A stretch of 5,172 nt of DNA from Sulfuricaulis sp049587675 (GTDB taxonomy: Bacteria; Pseudomonadota; Gammaproteobacteria; Acidiferrobacterales; Sulfurifustaceae), in the NCBI RefSeq assembly GCF_049587675.1, contig NZ_JBAVEJ010000021.1, positions 1 to 5,172 on the forward strand, written 5' to 3'. The position numbers and the translations under genes were made by a program. Position 1 is the stretch's first letter. Each line of letters opens with the position of its first letter. Shown here piece by piece: positions 1-5,172 of the stretch. The notes beneath the pieces are model-generated. The model saw only the letters and a list, made by a program, of their open reading frames with translations. It did no database searches and had not been told where the DNA came from.

Positions 1-23
1 GTACCCTGCGCGCTTCGCTTCAG

Positions 24-130
24 CCGGGCGCTCGCCTAACTCGCCGGGCGCAAAATACGCGCCTCGGGCTCGATCAAAAGTCTCGCGACGACTCCCGGCC
101 TTGCTCGGTGCTCGGCTCGCTCCGACGGGG
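24..130. repeat. Left arm of a long inverted repeat
   Basis: The reverse complement of this stretch recurs at 657–763. The outer part (24–70 against 718–763) is identical apart from one extra T in the left copy (CGCCTAAC here, CGCCAAC in the other arm). The inner part (71–130) is clearly related but diverged: ACTCCCGG, a CGGTGCTCGGC-like block and ACGGGG can be aligned with small gaps. The arm is GC-rich and contains a short internal direct repeat, GCCGGGCGC, at 23–31 and 43–51. Sequence 1–23 may continue the repeat outward, but the window edge prevents a decision. No coding sequence is supported here. Confidence 0.85.
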
Positions 131-219
131 ATAAAAAAAACTAACACCACGCTTGAGCAGCCGAGGGCCCGTGTCTGCCGGATCCGAGGTCAGCTCGATG
201 TGCTTGTATAGTGTTATTT

Positions 220-561
220 TCACTTCGCCATTCTCACAAATCGATATTCGTGACCACTTGTAGGTAAACGGCTTCTTTTCTCTAAAATCAGCTTACTACC
301 AATTGTTACTGTGGCAGTTGTCGGGATTTCAATTGACACGGCTTCCCCGTCTCCAGTTTCAACCGTGGCAATAACACGCGAGAGCGTGAATACAACACCG
401 GTATCCATTCCTAGCTGTCTTACGGTTCCATCTATTTCTTCAGTAGGACCGGCACCAATATTTAGCCAAGCGAATAGAATAAATGAGACCATCAATATCA
501 AACCGACGGCCTTAATTAGCCGTTCTCTCGTCCAATCAACAAAAAGCACTCTGATATCCAC
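220..561 (-). CDS. Small single-pass inner-membrane protein of unknown function
   Basis: This is a 113-residue protein I do not recognise. The start is GTG (559–561), preceded by a GGAG motif four bases upstream. An in-frame TAG lies at 577–579, so little upward extension is possible; the stop is TGA. Residues 1–17 carry Arg and Lys (R12, R14, K17). A hydrophobic helix spans about 18–37 (AVGLILMVSFILFAWLNIG), predicting an N-in anchor. Residues 40–113 alternate hydrophobic and polar residues in several probable beta strands with glycine turns (GTVRQLG, SRVIATVETG, VSIEIP, YRFV), which suggests a small beta-barrel-like domain in the periplasm; that fold is inference. Base composition is about 43% GC by hand count over 241–600, far below the core genes. 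The gene lies between inverted repeat arms, so acquisition is plausible. It shares orientation with the ubi operon but is 426 bases away and probably transcribed separately. Confidence 0.6.
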   Translation of the reverse strand: MDIRVLFVDWTRERLIKAVGLILMVSFILFAWLNIGAGPTEEIDGTVRQLGMDTGVVFTLSRVIATVETGDGEAVSIEIPTTATVTIGSKLILEKRSRLPTSGHEYRFVRMAK

Positions 562-656
562 GGTGCTCCGATTTAGCTACTTAAACTTAATTTAGATGTC
601 ACTTTTTACGTATAACCTAGACCCGAGATGTATATCTTGGCAAGGTTCGCTCCAGA

Positions 657-763
657 CCCCGTAGCGCGCGCCGAGTACCGCAGACCCACCGGGAGTAGTT
701 AAGCGAGCCCGTGTTTGAGCCCGAGGCGCGTATTTTGCGCCCGGCGAGTTGGCGAGCGCCCGG
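657..763. repeat. Right arm of a long inverted repeat
   Basis: This is the partner of 24–130 in opposite orientation. Positions 718–763 are the strongly conserved portion, matching 24–70 with a single one-base indel. Positions 657–717 align with the inner part of the left arm with many differences. GCGCCCGG occurs at 737–744 and again at 756–763, so this arm keeps the internal direct repeat seen in the left arm. Together the arms bracket 526 bases that contain the low-GC gene at 220–561. Confidence 0.85.
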
Positions 764-815
764 TGGGGCGAGGAACGGAGGAAGGGGTCGCGCGCTCCGG
801 GGCGTGCTTTCTTTT

Positions 816-851
816 GGTTCCTTTTCTTTGCACGAGCAAAGAAAAGGAACC
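816..851. repeat. Perfect 16-bp stem-loop, intergenic palindrome
   Basis: The left arm 816–831 (GGTTCCTTTTCTTTGC) pairs without mismatch with 836–851 around the four-base loop ACGA. There is no T-run on either side in either direction, so it does not look like an intrinsic terminator. A palindrome built on CTTTTCTTTGC/GCAAAGAAAAG resembles intergenic repeats scattered through many proteobacterial genomes; membership of a named family is inference. Confidence 0.8.
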
Positions 852-891
852 CAGGGTGCAGGGGCGGAGCCACCCGCAATTAGGTTTTGAG

Positions 892-912
892 ATCGCGCGC
901 ATGGCGCGCGAT
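892..912. repeat. 9-bp GC stem-loop
   Basis: ATCGCGCGC at 892–900 is the reverse complement of GCGCGCGAT at 904–912, separated by the three bases ATG. It lies between the 16-bp stem-loop and the dRS3-like element and probably belongs to the same composite intergenic repeat. No function is evident; the alternating CG content makes a short palindrome of this kind less surprising than the other two. Confidence 0.6.
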
Positions 913-928
913 ACCATTTAAACCCTGG

Positions 929-948
929 ATTCCCGCCTTCGCGGGAAT
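929..948. repeat. dRS3-like palindromic repeat (ATTCCC-N8-GGGAAT)
   Basis: The sequence ATTCCCGCCTTCGCGGGAAT forms an 8-bp stem with a CTTC loop and fits exactly the ATTCCC-N8-GGGAAT pattern described as dRS3 in Neisseria. Similar elements, often as TGGATTCCCGCCTTCGCGGGAATGAC, are common in other proteobacteria. Here it lies 39 bases beyond the ubiI stop codon on the transcribed side, so the ubi transcript would carry the hairpin near its 3' end. No T-run follows on the minus strand, so a role in transcript stability is more likely than intrinsic termination; both are inference. Confidence 0.8.
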
Positions 949-987
949 GACAGCAACTCTTTTGCAAGGAAAGAATGAAAAAGAATA

Positions 988-2220
988 TTACAGCGCTCGG
1001 CGCGCCAATTTCGGCAAATCCCCCTCCAACCCACTCGCCCTTCTCATAATGAAATTCTTGACGGGCGTCGCCGCATTGGTGAGCTCCAGCCCCCAATTCC
1101 GCAACTGGCTCACCCCCGGCAAATCATTCCCGAACAAATAATGGAATCCTCCGGTAATCGAAACCATCGCGAGATTGTCGCCCTTGCGCCAGCGCTCGTA
1201 ACGCCGCAACACCGCATGGGTGCCGATGTTATTCTGATTTGCCACGGCCTCCAGCAATACTTCGGCGAGCGTGGCGGCATCGAGAAAACCGAGGTTCACG
1301 CCCTGCCCGGCGAGCGGATGCACCGTGTGTGCGGCGTCGCCGACCAGGGCCAGGTGCGGCGCGGTGTAGGCCTTGGCGTGCGACAGCGCCAGTGAAAATC
1401 CGGCACGTGGGCTGACTGTTTTAATTTTTCCCAGCGCTTCACCAAACTTCGCCTGCAATTCAGAGATAAAAGCGGCGTCAGCGAGGGTAAGCAATTGATC
1501 CGCACGCGCGGTATCGGCCGACCAGACAATAGAGCAGGTATGCGGATCATTCAGAGGCAGAAAAGCAATTGGCCCGGTCGTGAGAAACCGCTGAAGCGCC
1601 GTGGCTTCGTGCAGCTTTTCGGTGGTCACCGTGGCCACGATGCTTTTCTGATTGAGATTGAGCGACTGAGCATGGATGCCGGCCGCGCGCCGCACCTCTG
1701 AATCCGCGCCGTCCGCGCCCACCAGCAGCCGCGCCTGCAACAGGCGTCCGTCCTTCAGCTTAATCACCGCGCCATTGTCCGCGAGGGTGATATCGGCGAC
1801 TTCGACCGGGCACAGGTAATGAACGTTAGTGAACTGGTGTAGCCGCTCGATCAGAGCCGTCTGGATGACGCGGTTTTCGATGATCCAGGCGAGGCAGGGC
1901 TCGCCGATTTCGGCGGCGTTGAAATGAATTGAACCGCTGCCGCCTTCGCTCCACACCTGCATCTCCCGCACCGGCGAAACCCGGCGACGAACCATGCCGT
2001 CCCAGACGCCGATGTTTTCGAAAAGGCTCTGCGAGGCGAGCGTGATGGCACTGACGCGCTGATCATACTCCTTGTCCGGTGCGGCGGGTGACGCGCGATC
2101 CAGCACGGCCACCTTGAGTGATGAAGTTCCCAGCGCGCAAGCGAGCGCCGCACCCACCATGCCGCCGCCGACGATTAATACGTCATAGGCGGCGCCAGAT
2201 TTCTGTTTCGTGGCGGCCAT
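988..2220 (-). CDS. ubiI: UbiI/VisC family FAD-dependent 2-octaprenylphenol 5-hydroxylase-type enzyme
   Basis: This 410-residue flavoprotein monooxygenase belongs to the UbiH/UbiF/UbiI/COQ6 family and has typical length. UbiI performs the C5 ring hydroxylation in aerobic ubiquinone synthesis, probably with the membrane-associated Ubi proteins. Visible motifs are the FAD-binding GGGMVG (18–23) after a beta strand, D41 at the end of the second strand, the middle motif GADGADS (168–174), and the FAD motif GDAAHTVHPLAGQGVNLG (294–311). Features shared with E. coli UbiI rather than UbiH include QRVSAI, IIENRVI, CSIVWS, GDAAH (UbiH has GNAA) and RRYERWRK near the C-terminus. The ATG at 2218–2220 lies three bases after the ubiH stop. 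There is no strong ribosome site, so coupling to ubiH is likely. Position after ubiH also matches E. coli. Regiospecificity cannot be proved from sequence, since the paralogue UbiF is close in fold. Confidence 0.88.
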   Translation of the reverse strand: MAATKQKSGAAYDVLIVGGGMVGAALACALGTSSLKVAVLDRASPAAPDKEYDQRVSAITLASQSLFENIGVWDGMVRRRVSPVREMQVWSEGGSGSIHFNAAEIGEPCLAWIIENRVIQTALIERLHQFTNVHYLCPVEVADITLADNGAVIKLKDGRLLQARLLVGADGADSEVRRAAGIHAQSLNLNQKSIVATVTTEKLHEATALQRFLTTGPIAFLPLNDPHTCSIVWSADTARADQLLTLADAAFISELQAKFGEALGKIKTVSPRAGFSLALSHAKAYTAPHLALVGDAAHTVHPLAGQGVNLGFLDAATLAEVLLEAVANQNNIGTHAVLRRYERWRKGDNLAMVSITGGFHYLFGNDLPGVSQLRNWGLELTNAATPVKNFIMRRASGLEGDLPKLARRAL

Positions 2221-2223
2221 GGC

Positions 2224-3450
2224 CTACAGCGGCAACCCGCGCGCGAGGCGTGGAAGTTTACCGGCGAGCCCGCTGGTGACGCGCACGAAACTGCGCTTGA
2301 CGCCCGGCATCAGGTCTACGGCAAGCAAGCCGGCATTGCGCAGCAACGTGAGCGGAAAAATATTGTTGGAAAAAATCCGGATGAGGCCGTTGGTGAACAG
2401 CGAGATCACCTGGTTGTCGCGCCGGCGCCAGTCGGCGTAGCGGCGCAGGACCGTGAGATCGCCGATATCGTCGCCGGTGCGTTGCGCGTCCGCGAGAATA
2501 TCCGCCATCGCGGCCACGTCGCGCAGGCCCAGGTTGAAGCCCTGCCCGGCCACCGGATGCACCGTGTGCGCGGCGTTGCCGATGAGCGCTAGGCGCGGAC
2601 GCACCTGTTCCGGCACGCGCGTGAGCGCGAGCGGATAGGAAGCACGGCGGCCGAGGCGCGTGAAGCTGCCAAGCCGGTCGCCGAAACGCTCCTGAAGCTG
2701 GCGCAGAAATTCCGCATCGCTCCAGCCGAGGATGGTCTTAACTTCCTCCACGCGCGCGCTCCACACCACGGCGCAGTCGTTCTGCCGTTGCGGCAACAAC
2801 GCCAGCGGACCGGTGTCAGTAAAACGTTCGTACGCGGTATTGCCATGCGGCAGGCTGGCCGTGACCGTGGTCACGATGGCGGTCTGACGGTATTCGGTGC
2901 GCACTGCCTCGATGCCCATGGCCTGGCGCACCGCGGAATGCGCGCCATCGGCGGCAATAACGAGACGCGCCGTGAGCATTTTGTCCTTCCCTTCATGATG
3001 GACCGTGACCGTGGCGCACTCGGGCGCAACACGAATATCCCTCATTTCCGCCGGGCACAGCCAGTCGATCTGGCGCGAACCCTCCAGGGCATTGAGCAGC
3101 GCTGCGCCAAGTGCGCGGCTGGGCACGACATAACCGAGCGCCGGCAGCCCGGTTTCGGCGGCCGTGAGCCGCGTGATGCCGAAATAGCCGCGGTCCGAGA
3201 TATGAATGCGGTCGATGAGCGTGGCTTCTGGAACGATGTACTCCCAGACGCCCAGGGTTTCAAAGATACGTTTGGAGCCGTAGGCCAGGGCCAAGGTGCG
3301 GTCATCGTAGCCGGGCTGGGAGGAAGCCGTGAGCGGAACCGCCTCGATCACGCCGAGGCGCAGGCCGCTCTGACGCAGCGCGCAAGCAAGGCTGGCGCCG
3401 ACCAGACCGCCGCCAATAATCAGGACATCATAATCGGCGCGCGTAGTCAT
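2224..3450 (-). CDS. ubiH: 2-octaprenyl-6-methoxyphenol hydroxylase (UbiH)
   Basis: This is a 408-residue FAD monooxygenase of the ubiquinone pathway. UbiH hydroxylates C1 of the ring in E. coli numbering, using O2 and a reduced flavin. The N-terminal dinucleotide fold shows GGGLVG (13–18) and E36, the acidic residue at the end of the second strand. The middle motif is AADGAHS (166–172), and the second FAD motif is GNAAHTVHPVAGQGFNLG (291–308). The Asn in GNAA, where most of the family has Asp, is characteristic of UbiH and also occurs in the E. coli enzyme. Other UbiH-like stretches are HISDRGYFG (83–91), YERFTDTGPLALLP and RASYPLALT (269–277). The ATG at 3448–3450 overlaps the pepP stop by one base (TGATG), indicating translational coupling. 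UbiI immediately downstream is a paralogue, so the pair reflects an old duplication. It is soluble or peripherally membrane-associated; no signal peptide is seen. Confidence 0.93.
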   Translation of the reverse strand: MTTRADYDVLIIGGGLVGASLACALRQSGLRLGVIEAVPLTASSQPGYDDRTLALAYGSKRIFETLGVWEYIVPEATLIDRIHISDRGYFGITRLTAAETGLPALGYVVPSRALGAALLNALEGSRQIDWLCPAEMRDIRVAPECATVTVHHEGKDKMLTARLVIAADGAHSAVRQAMGIEAVRTEYRQTAIVTTVTASLPHGNTAYERFTDTGPLALLPQRQNDCAVVWSARVEEVKTILGWSDAEFLRQLQERFGDRLGSFTRLGRRASYPLALTRVPEQVRPRLALIGNAAHTVHPVAGQGFNLGLRDVAAMADILADAQRTGDDIGDLTVLRRYADWRRRDNQVISLFTNGLIRIFSNNIFPLTLLRNAGLLAVDLMPGVKRSFVRVTSGLAGKLPRLARGLPL

Positions 3451-4760
3451 CAGTGCCGCATCAAGGCTTCGATCTCGTCGACGGTCTTGGGTGCGTCGCG
3501 CGACAGTACTTCGCTGCCGTCGCGCGTGACCAGCACGTCGTCTTCGATGCGCACGCCGATGTTGCGGAACCCCTCCGGGATGTCCTTGGCGTCGGCGATG
3601 TAAAGTCCCGGCTCGACGGTAAGCACCATGCCGGGCTCGAGCAGCCGCCAGGTATCGTCGAGCTTGTAGTCGCCGACGTCGTGAACGTCCAGTCCCAGCC
3701 AGTGCCCGGTGCGGTGCATGTAGAAACGCTTGTAGTCGCCGTTCTCGATGTGTCCGTCGACGCTGCCATTGAGCAGGCCGAGATCCCGGAGGCCCTGCGT
3801 CAGGATGCGCACCGCGCCCTCGTGCGGATCGTTCCAGTGCTTGCCCGGCCGCACTTGCTCGATGGCCGCCTTTTGCGCGGCGAGCACCAGCTCGTAAACT
3901 GCGCGCTGCTCGCCGCTGAAACGGCCGGTGACGGGAAAGCTGCGCGTGATGTCAGCGGCATAGCCGTCGATCTCGGCGCCGGCGTCGATCAGCAGCATGT
4001 CGCCGGGTTTCAGCTCGGCGTTGTTCTCGGTGTAGTGCAGAATACAGCCGTTGGCGCCGCCGCCCACGATCGGCGGATAGGCGGGAAACGCGCTGCCGCC
4101 TTTTTTGAACTCGTGCAGCAGCTCGGCCTCGATCTCGTATTCCATCATGCCCGGTCGGCACACTTGCATCGCGCGTCGGTGTGCCTGTGCGGAAATTTTC
4201 GCCGCGCGTTTCATCAGCCGGATCTCCTCCGGTCCCTTGAACAGGCGCATCTCGTGCAGGAGGTGATCGAGGTCCACGAACTCGCCCGGCGCGTGCACGC
4301 CGTTGCGCGCCTTGCCGCGCACCTCGTTGACCCAGTTCATCAGGTGCGCGTCGAAATCCGGATAGCGCCCCATGCTGTAGAACACCTTCTCGCGGTTCTC
4401 GAGCAGGCCCGGCAGGATCTCATCGATGTCGTCGATCGGAAAGGCGTCATCCGCGCCGTAAAGCTCGCGTGCGCCGTCCAACCCCGCACGCCGGCCTTCC
4501 CAGGTCTCCTTCTCCGGACTGCGTTCGCGGCAGAACAGGATGTACTCGCCGTGTTCGCGCCCCGGCACCAGCACCGCCACCGCCTCGGGCTCGGGAAAGT
4601 GCGTGAGATAATAGAAGTCGCTATCGGCGCGGAACGGATAATGCACATCGCGATTGCGCACGCGCACCGGCGCGGTTGTAAGGATGGCAACGCCACCGCG
4701 CATATAGCTCATCAGCGTCTCGCGGCGCTTTTCAAAAACCTTCATGTCCATATCGGGCAT
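3450..4760 (-). CDS. pepP: Xaa-Pro aminopeptidase P (PepP)
   Basis: This 436-residue cytoplasmic metallopeptidase of family M24B removes an N-terminal residue that precedes proline. An N-terminal aminopeptidase-P domain (about 1–170; HYPFRADSDFYYLTHFPEPEA at 40–60) is followed by the pita-bread catalytic domain. All five expected metal ligands are present: D259 (LLIDAG), D270 (ADITRSFP), H353 (GHWLG), E383 (VEPGLY) and E406 (VRIEDD). H242 and H360, which match the active-site histidines of the E. coli enzyme, and R404 are also present. The ATG at 4758–4760 is chosen because it aligns with the E. coli N-terminus relative to the FxxRR motif; Met4 and Met6 are alternatives and none has a good Shine-Dalgarno site. 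It is the first gene of the operon with ubiH and ubiI, an arrangement conserved in gammaproteobacteria although the peptidase has no known step in quinone synthesis. Confidence 0.95.
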   Translation of the reverse strand: MPDMDMKVFEKRRETLMSYMRGGVAILTTAPVRVRNRDVHYPFRADSDFYYLTHFPEPEAVAVLVPGREHGEYILFCRERSPEKETWEGRRAGLDGARELYGADDAFPIDDIDEILPGLLENREKVFYSMGRYPDFDAHLMNWVNEVRGKARNGVHAPGEFVDLDHLLHEMRLFKGPEEIRLMKRAAKISAQAHRRAMQVCRPGMMEYEIEAELLHEFKKGGSAFPAYPPIVGGGANGCILHYTENNAELKPGDMLLIDAGAEIDGYAADITRSFPVTGRFSGEQRAVYELVLAAQKAAIEQVRPGKHWNDPHEGAVRILTQGLRDLGLLNGSVDGHIENGDYKRFYMHRTGHWLGLDVHDVGDYKLDDTWRLLEPGMVLTVEPGLYIADAKDIPEGFRNIGVRIEDDVLVTRDGSEVLSRDAPKTVDEIEALMRH

Positions 4761-4800
4761 TATGCCAAAATCGGGGCCCGCTGGTGTGAATCCGGCGGCT

Positions 4801-4809
4801 TGCTATAAT
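4801..4809 (+). promoter_or_regulatory. Extended −10 promoter for the PA2779-family gene
   Basis: TGCTATAAT is a perfect TGn-extended −10 hexamer. No good −35 is present at a 16–18-base spacing (the 17-base position reads CTGGTG), as is common for extended −10 promoters. The predicted start near 4816 would give a leader of about 126 bases before the ATG at 4942. The bases just after the hexamer (CCCCGCGCC) form a GC-rich discriminator, the type associated with negative stringent (ppGpp) control; that regulation is inference. Confidence 0.6.
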
Positions 4810-4861
4810 CCCCGCGCCTTTGGGCGGATATCCGACAGCCGGTATCTTTTCCATGACCGAA

Positions 4862-4877
4862 AATGGCCGGCGCCATT
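4862..4877 (+). other. Leader hairpin upstream of the PA2779-family gene
   Basis: AATGGC (4862–4867) pairs with GCCATT (4872–4877) around a CGGC loop inside the predicted leader. It is a short 6-bp stem with no T-run, so attenuation is not supported. It could be incidental. Confidence 0.3.
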
Positions 4878-4927
4878 ACCCGGTCTAATGCGGTTAAATT
4901 ATGCTATACCGCCTTCATTCCACGTTT

Positions 4928-4933
4928 CAGGAG
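4928..4933 (+). promoter_or_regulatory. Shine-Dalgarno site
   Basis: CAGGAG, with its GGAG core at 4930–4933, lies eight bases before the ATG at 4942. It fixes the start of the PA2779-family gene and is much stronger than any site in front of the minus-strand genes. Confidence 0.75.
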
Positions 4934-4941
4934 CCAAGGTA

Positions 4942-5172
4942 ATGGAAAAGCTTCGCCGCCTCACCAAACCCGTCAGCCATCTGGTTGCTTTCGGCATTTT
5001 GGCGCTATCCCTGCATCTGCCTGCAGCGCAAGCCGGCATGATCAACACCGAGGCGGTGGTCAACGCGGCCCAGGTGCAACAGGACCGCGAGCGCCTGCGC
5101 GATGTTTTCAACCGCGACGACGTCAAGGCCCAGCTTCTCGCCCGCGGCGTCGATCCGGCGCAGGTGCAGGCG
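4942..5172 (+). CDS. PA2779 family protein, 5' part only
   Basis: The first 77 codons are present; the frame is open to the window edge, so the gene is truncated by the window. The start follows a good GGAG site. Residues 1–31 form a Sec signal: basic MEKLRRLTK, a hydrophobic core of about 13–26, and AQA before the likely cleavage at A31/G32. The mature start GMINTEAVVNAAQVQQDR and the stretch RLRDVFNRDDVKAQLLARGVDP match the PA2779 family (DUF6627-type) of gammaproteobacteria. In that family the conserved middle is followed by a C-terminal membrane helix; this part lies outside the window. The function of the family is unknown. In other genomes it is typically next to a PA2778-type C39-like cysteine peptidase gene, which would be expected to the right. 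It is transcribed divergently from pepP across a 181-base gap. Confidence 0.82.
   Translation, partial: MEKLRRLTKPVSHLVAFGILALSLHLPAAQAGMINTEAVVNAAQVQQDRERLRDVFNRDDVKAQLLARGVDPAQVQA

Larger units (their letters stand above)
562..987. other. Gene-free repeat mosaic between the small gene and ubiI
   Basis: I find no credible gene in this stretch. The part next to the small gene (562–656) is AT-rich and may hold that gene's promoter, although I could not fit a convincing −35/−10 pair. From 657 onward it is GC-rich and built of consecutive repeat pieces: the right inverted-repeat arm, a 16-bp stem-loop, a 9-bp stem-loop and a dRS3-like palindrome. Open frames that cross it give arginine- and proline-rich translations with no domain pattern, the usual product of reading intergenic repeats. 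Confidence 0.75.

Noticed and set aside
133..219. Intrinsic terminator for the small gene (T8 on the minus strand at 140–133)
   Set aside because: The T-run is present, but I could not find a convincing GC stem directly before it.
24..763. Integron attC sites flanking the small gene
   Set aside because: GCCTAAC (34–40) fits RYYYAAC and GTTAAGC (698–704) fits GTTRRRY. However, they belong to different arms about 660 bases apart, neither arm holds a matched pair at attC spacing, and the arms are inverted rather than direct.
24..763. Complete insertion sequence
   Set aside because: No transposase frame lies between the arms, and no target duplication is visible outside them; only 23 bases precede the left arm.
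617..1096. Minus-strand 159-codon frame over the repeats
   Set aside because: The translation is derived from the repeats (CHSREGGNPGF is the dRS3-like palindrome), and it overlaps the 3' end of ubiI in another frame.
2788..3603. 271-codon plus-strand open frame across ubiH and the pepP end
   Set aside because: It runs antisense to clear UbiH and PepP coding sequence and shows no recognisable motif.
3453..4808. 451-codon plus-strand open frame opposite pepP
   Set aside because: It is the mirror of the pepP coding sequence in a GC-rich gene. Its translation is His/Val/Ala-rich with no domain pattern, while the minus strand encodes a PepP with all catalytic residues.
4853..4888. 11-residue leader peptide starting at ATG 4853
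   Set aside because: No ribosome site precedes it, and its composition gives no attenuation signature such as repeated regulatory codons.
4801..4941. 6S RNA or another small RNA gene upstream of pepP
   Set aside because: 6S RNA is found near pepP in E. coli, but the interval from the promoter to the next ATG is only about 126 bases and lacks a long closing stem.

Overview
This window looks like part of a gammaproteobacterial chromosome. The order pepP–ubiH–ubiI, all read on the minus strand and tightly packed, is the classical gammaproteobacterial aminopeptidase/ubiquinone arrangement. The proteins match the Escherichia coli and Pseudomonas family patterns, and the gene at the right edge belongs to the PA2779 family known from gammaproteobacteria. 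The core genes are GC-rich. I cannot name the genus with confidence; an environmental, non-enteric gammaproteobacterium fits best.

Layout. Positions 1–987 are accessory or intergenic. A low-GC small gene (220–561, minus) encodes a probable single-pass inner-membrane protein of unknown function. It sits between two GC-rich arms of an imperfect inverted repeat (24–130 and 657–763; the outer 46/47 bases are identical except for one inserted base). The rest of the interval up to the operon is a mosaic of short palindromes: a perfect 16-bp stem (816–851), a 9-bp stem (892–912) and a dRS3-like element, ATTCCC-N8-GGGAAT (929–948). None of the open frames crossing this mosaic looks like a real gene.

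Positions 988–4760 hold the minus-strand operon in transcription order pepP (4760→3450), ubiH (3450→2224), ubiI (2220→988). The stop of pepP and the start of ubiH share one base (TGATG), and only three bases separate ubiH from ubiI, so the three are very probably co-transcribed and translationally coupled. UbiH and UbiI are paralogous FAD monooxygenases that add hydroxyls to the ubiquinone ring (C1 and C5 in E. coli numbering). PepP is a di-manganese Xaa-Pro aminopeptidase with no direct biochemical link to the pathway.

Positions 4761–4941 are a divergent intergenic region with a perfect extended −10 element facing right, a GC-rich discriminator and a long leader. They lead into the start of a secreted or membrane PA2779-family protein, cut by the window edge at 5172.

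No CRISPR array, tRNA, rRNA, transposase, integrase or recognisable defence gene is visible. The best candidate for something undescribed is the inverted-repeat-bracketed low-GC cassette at the left end. That is a structural observation; nothing in the sequence shows that it moves or what its gene does.
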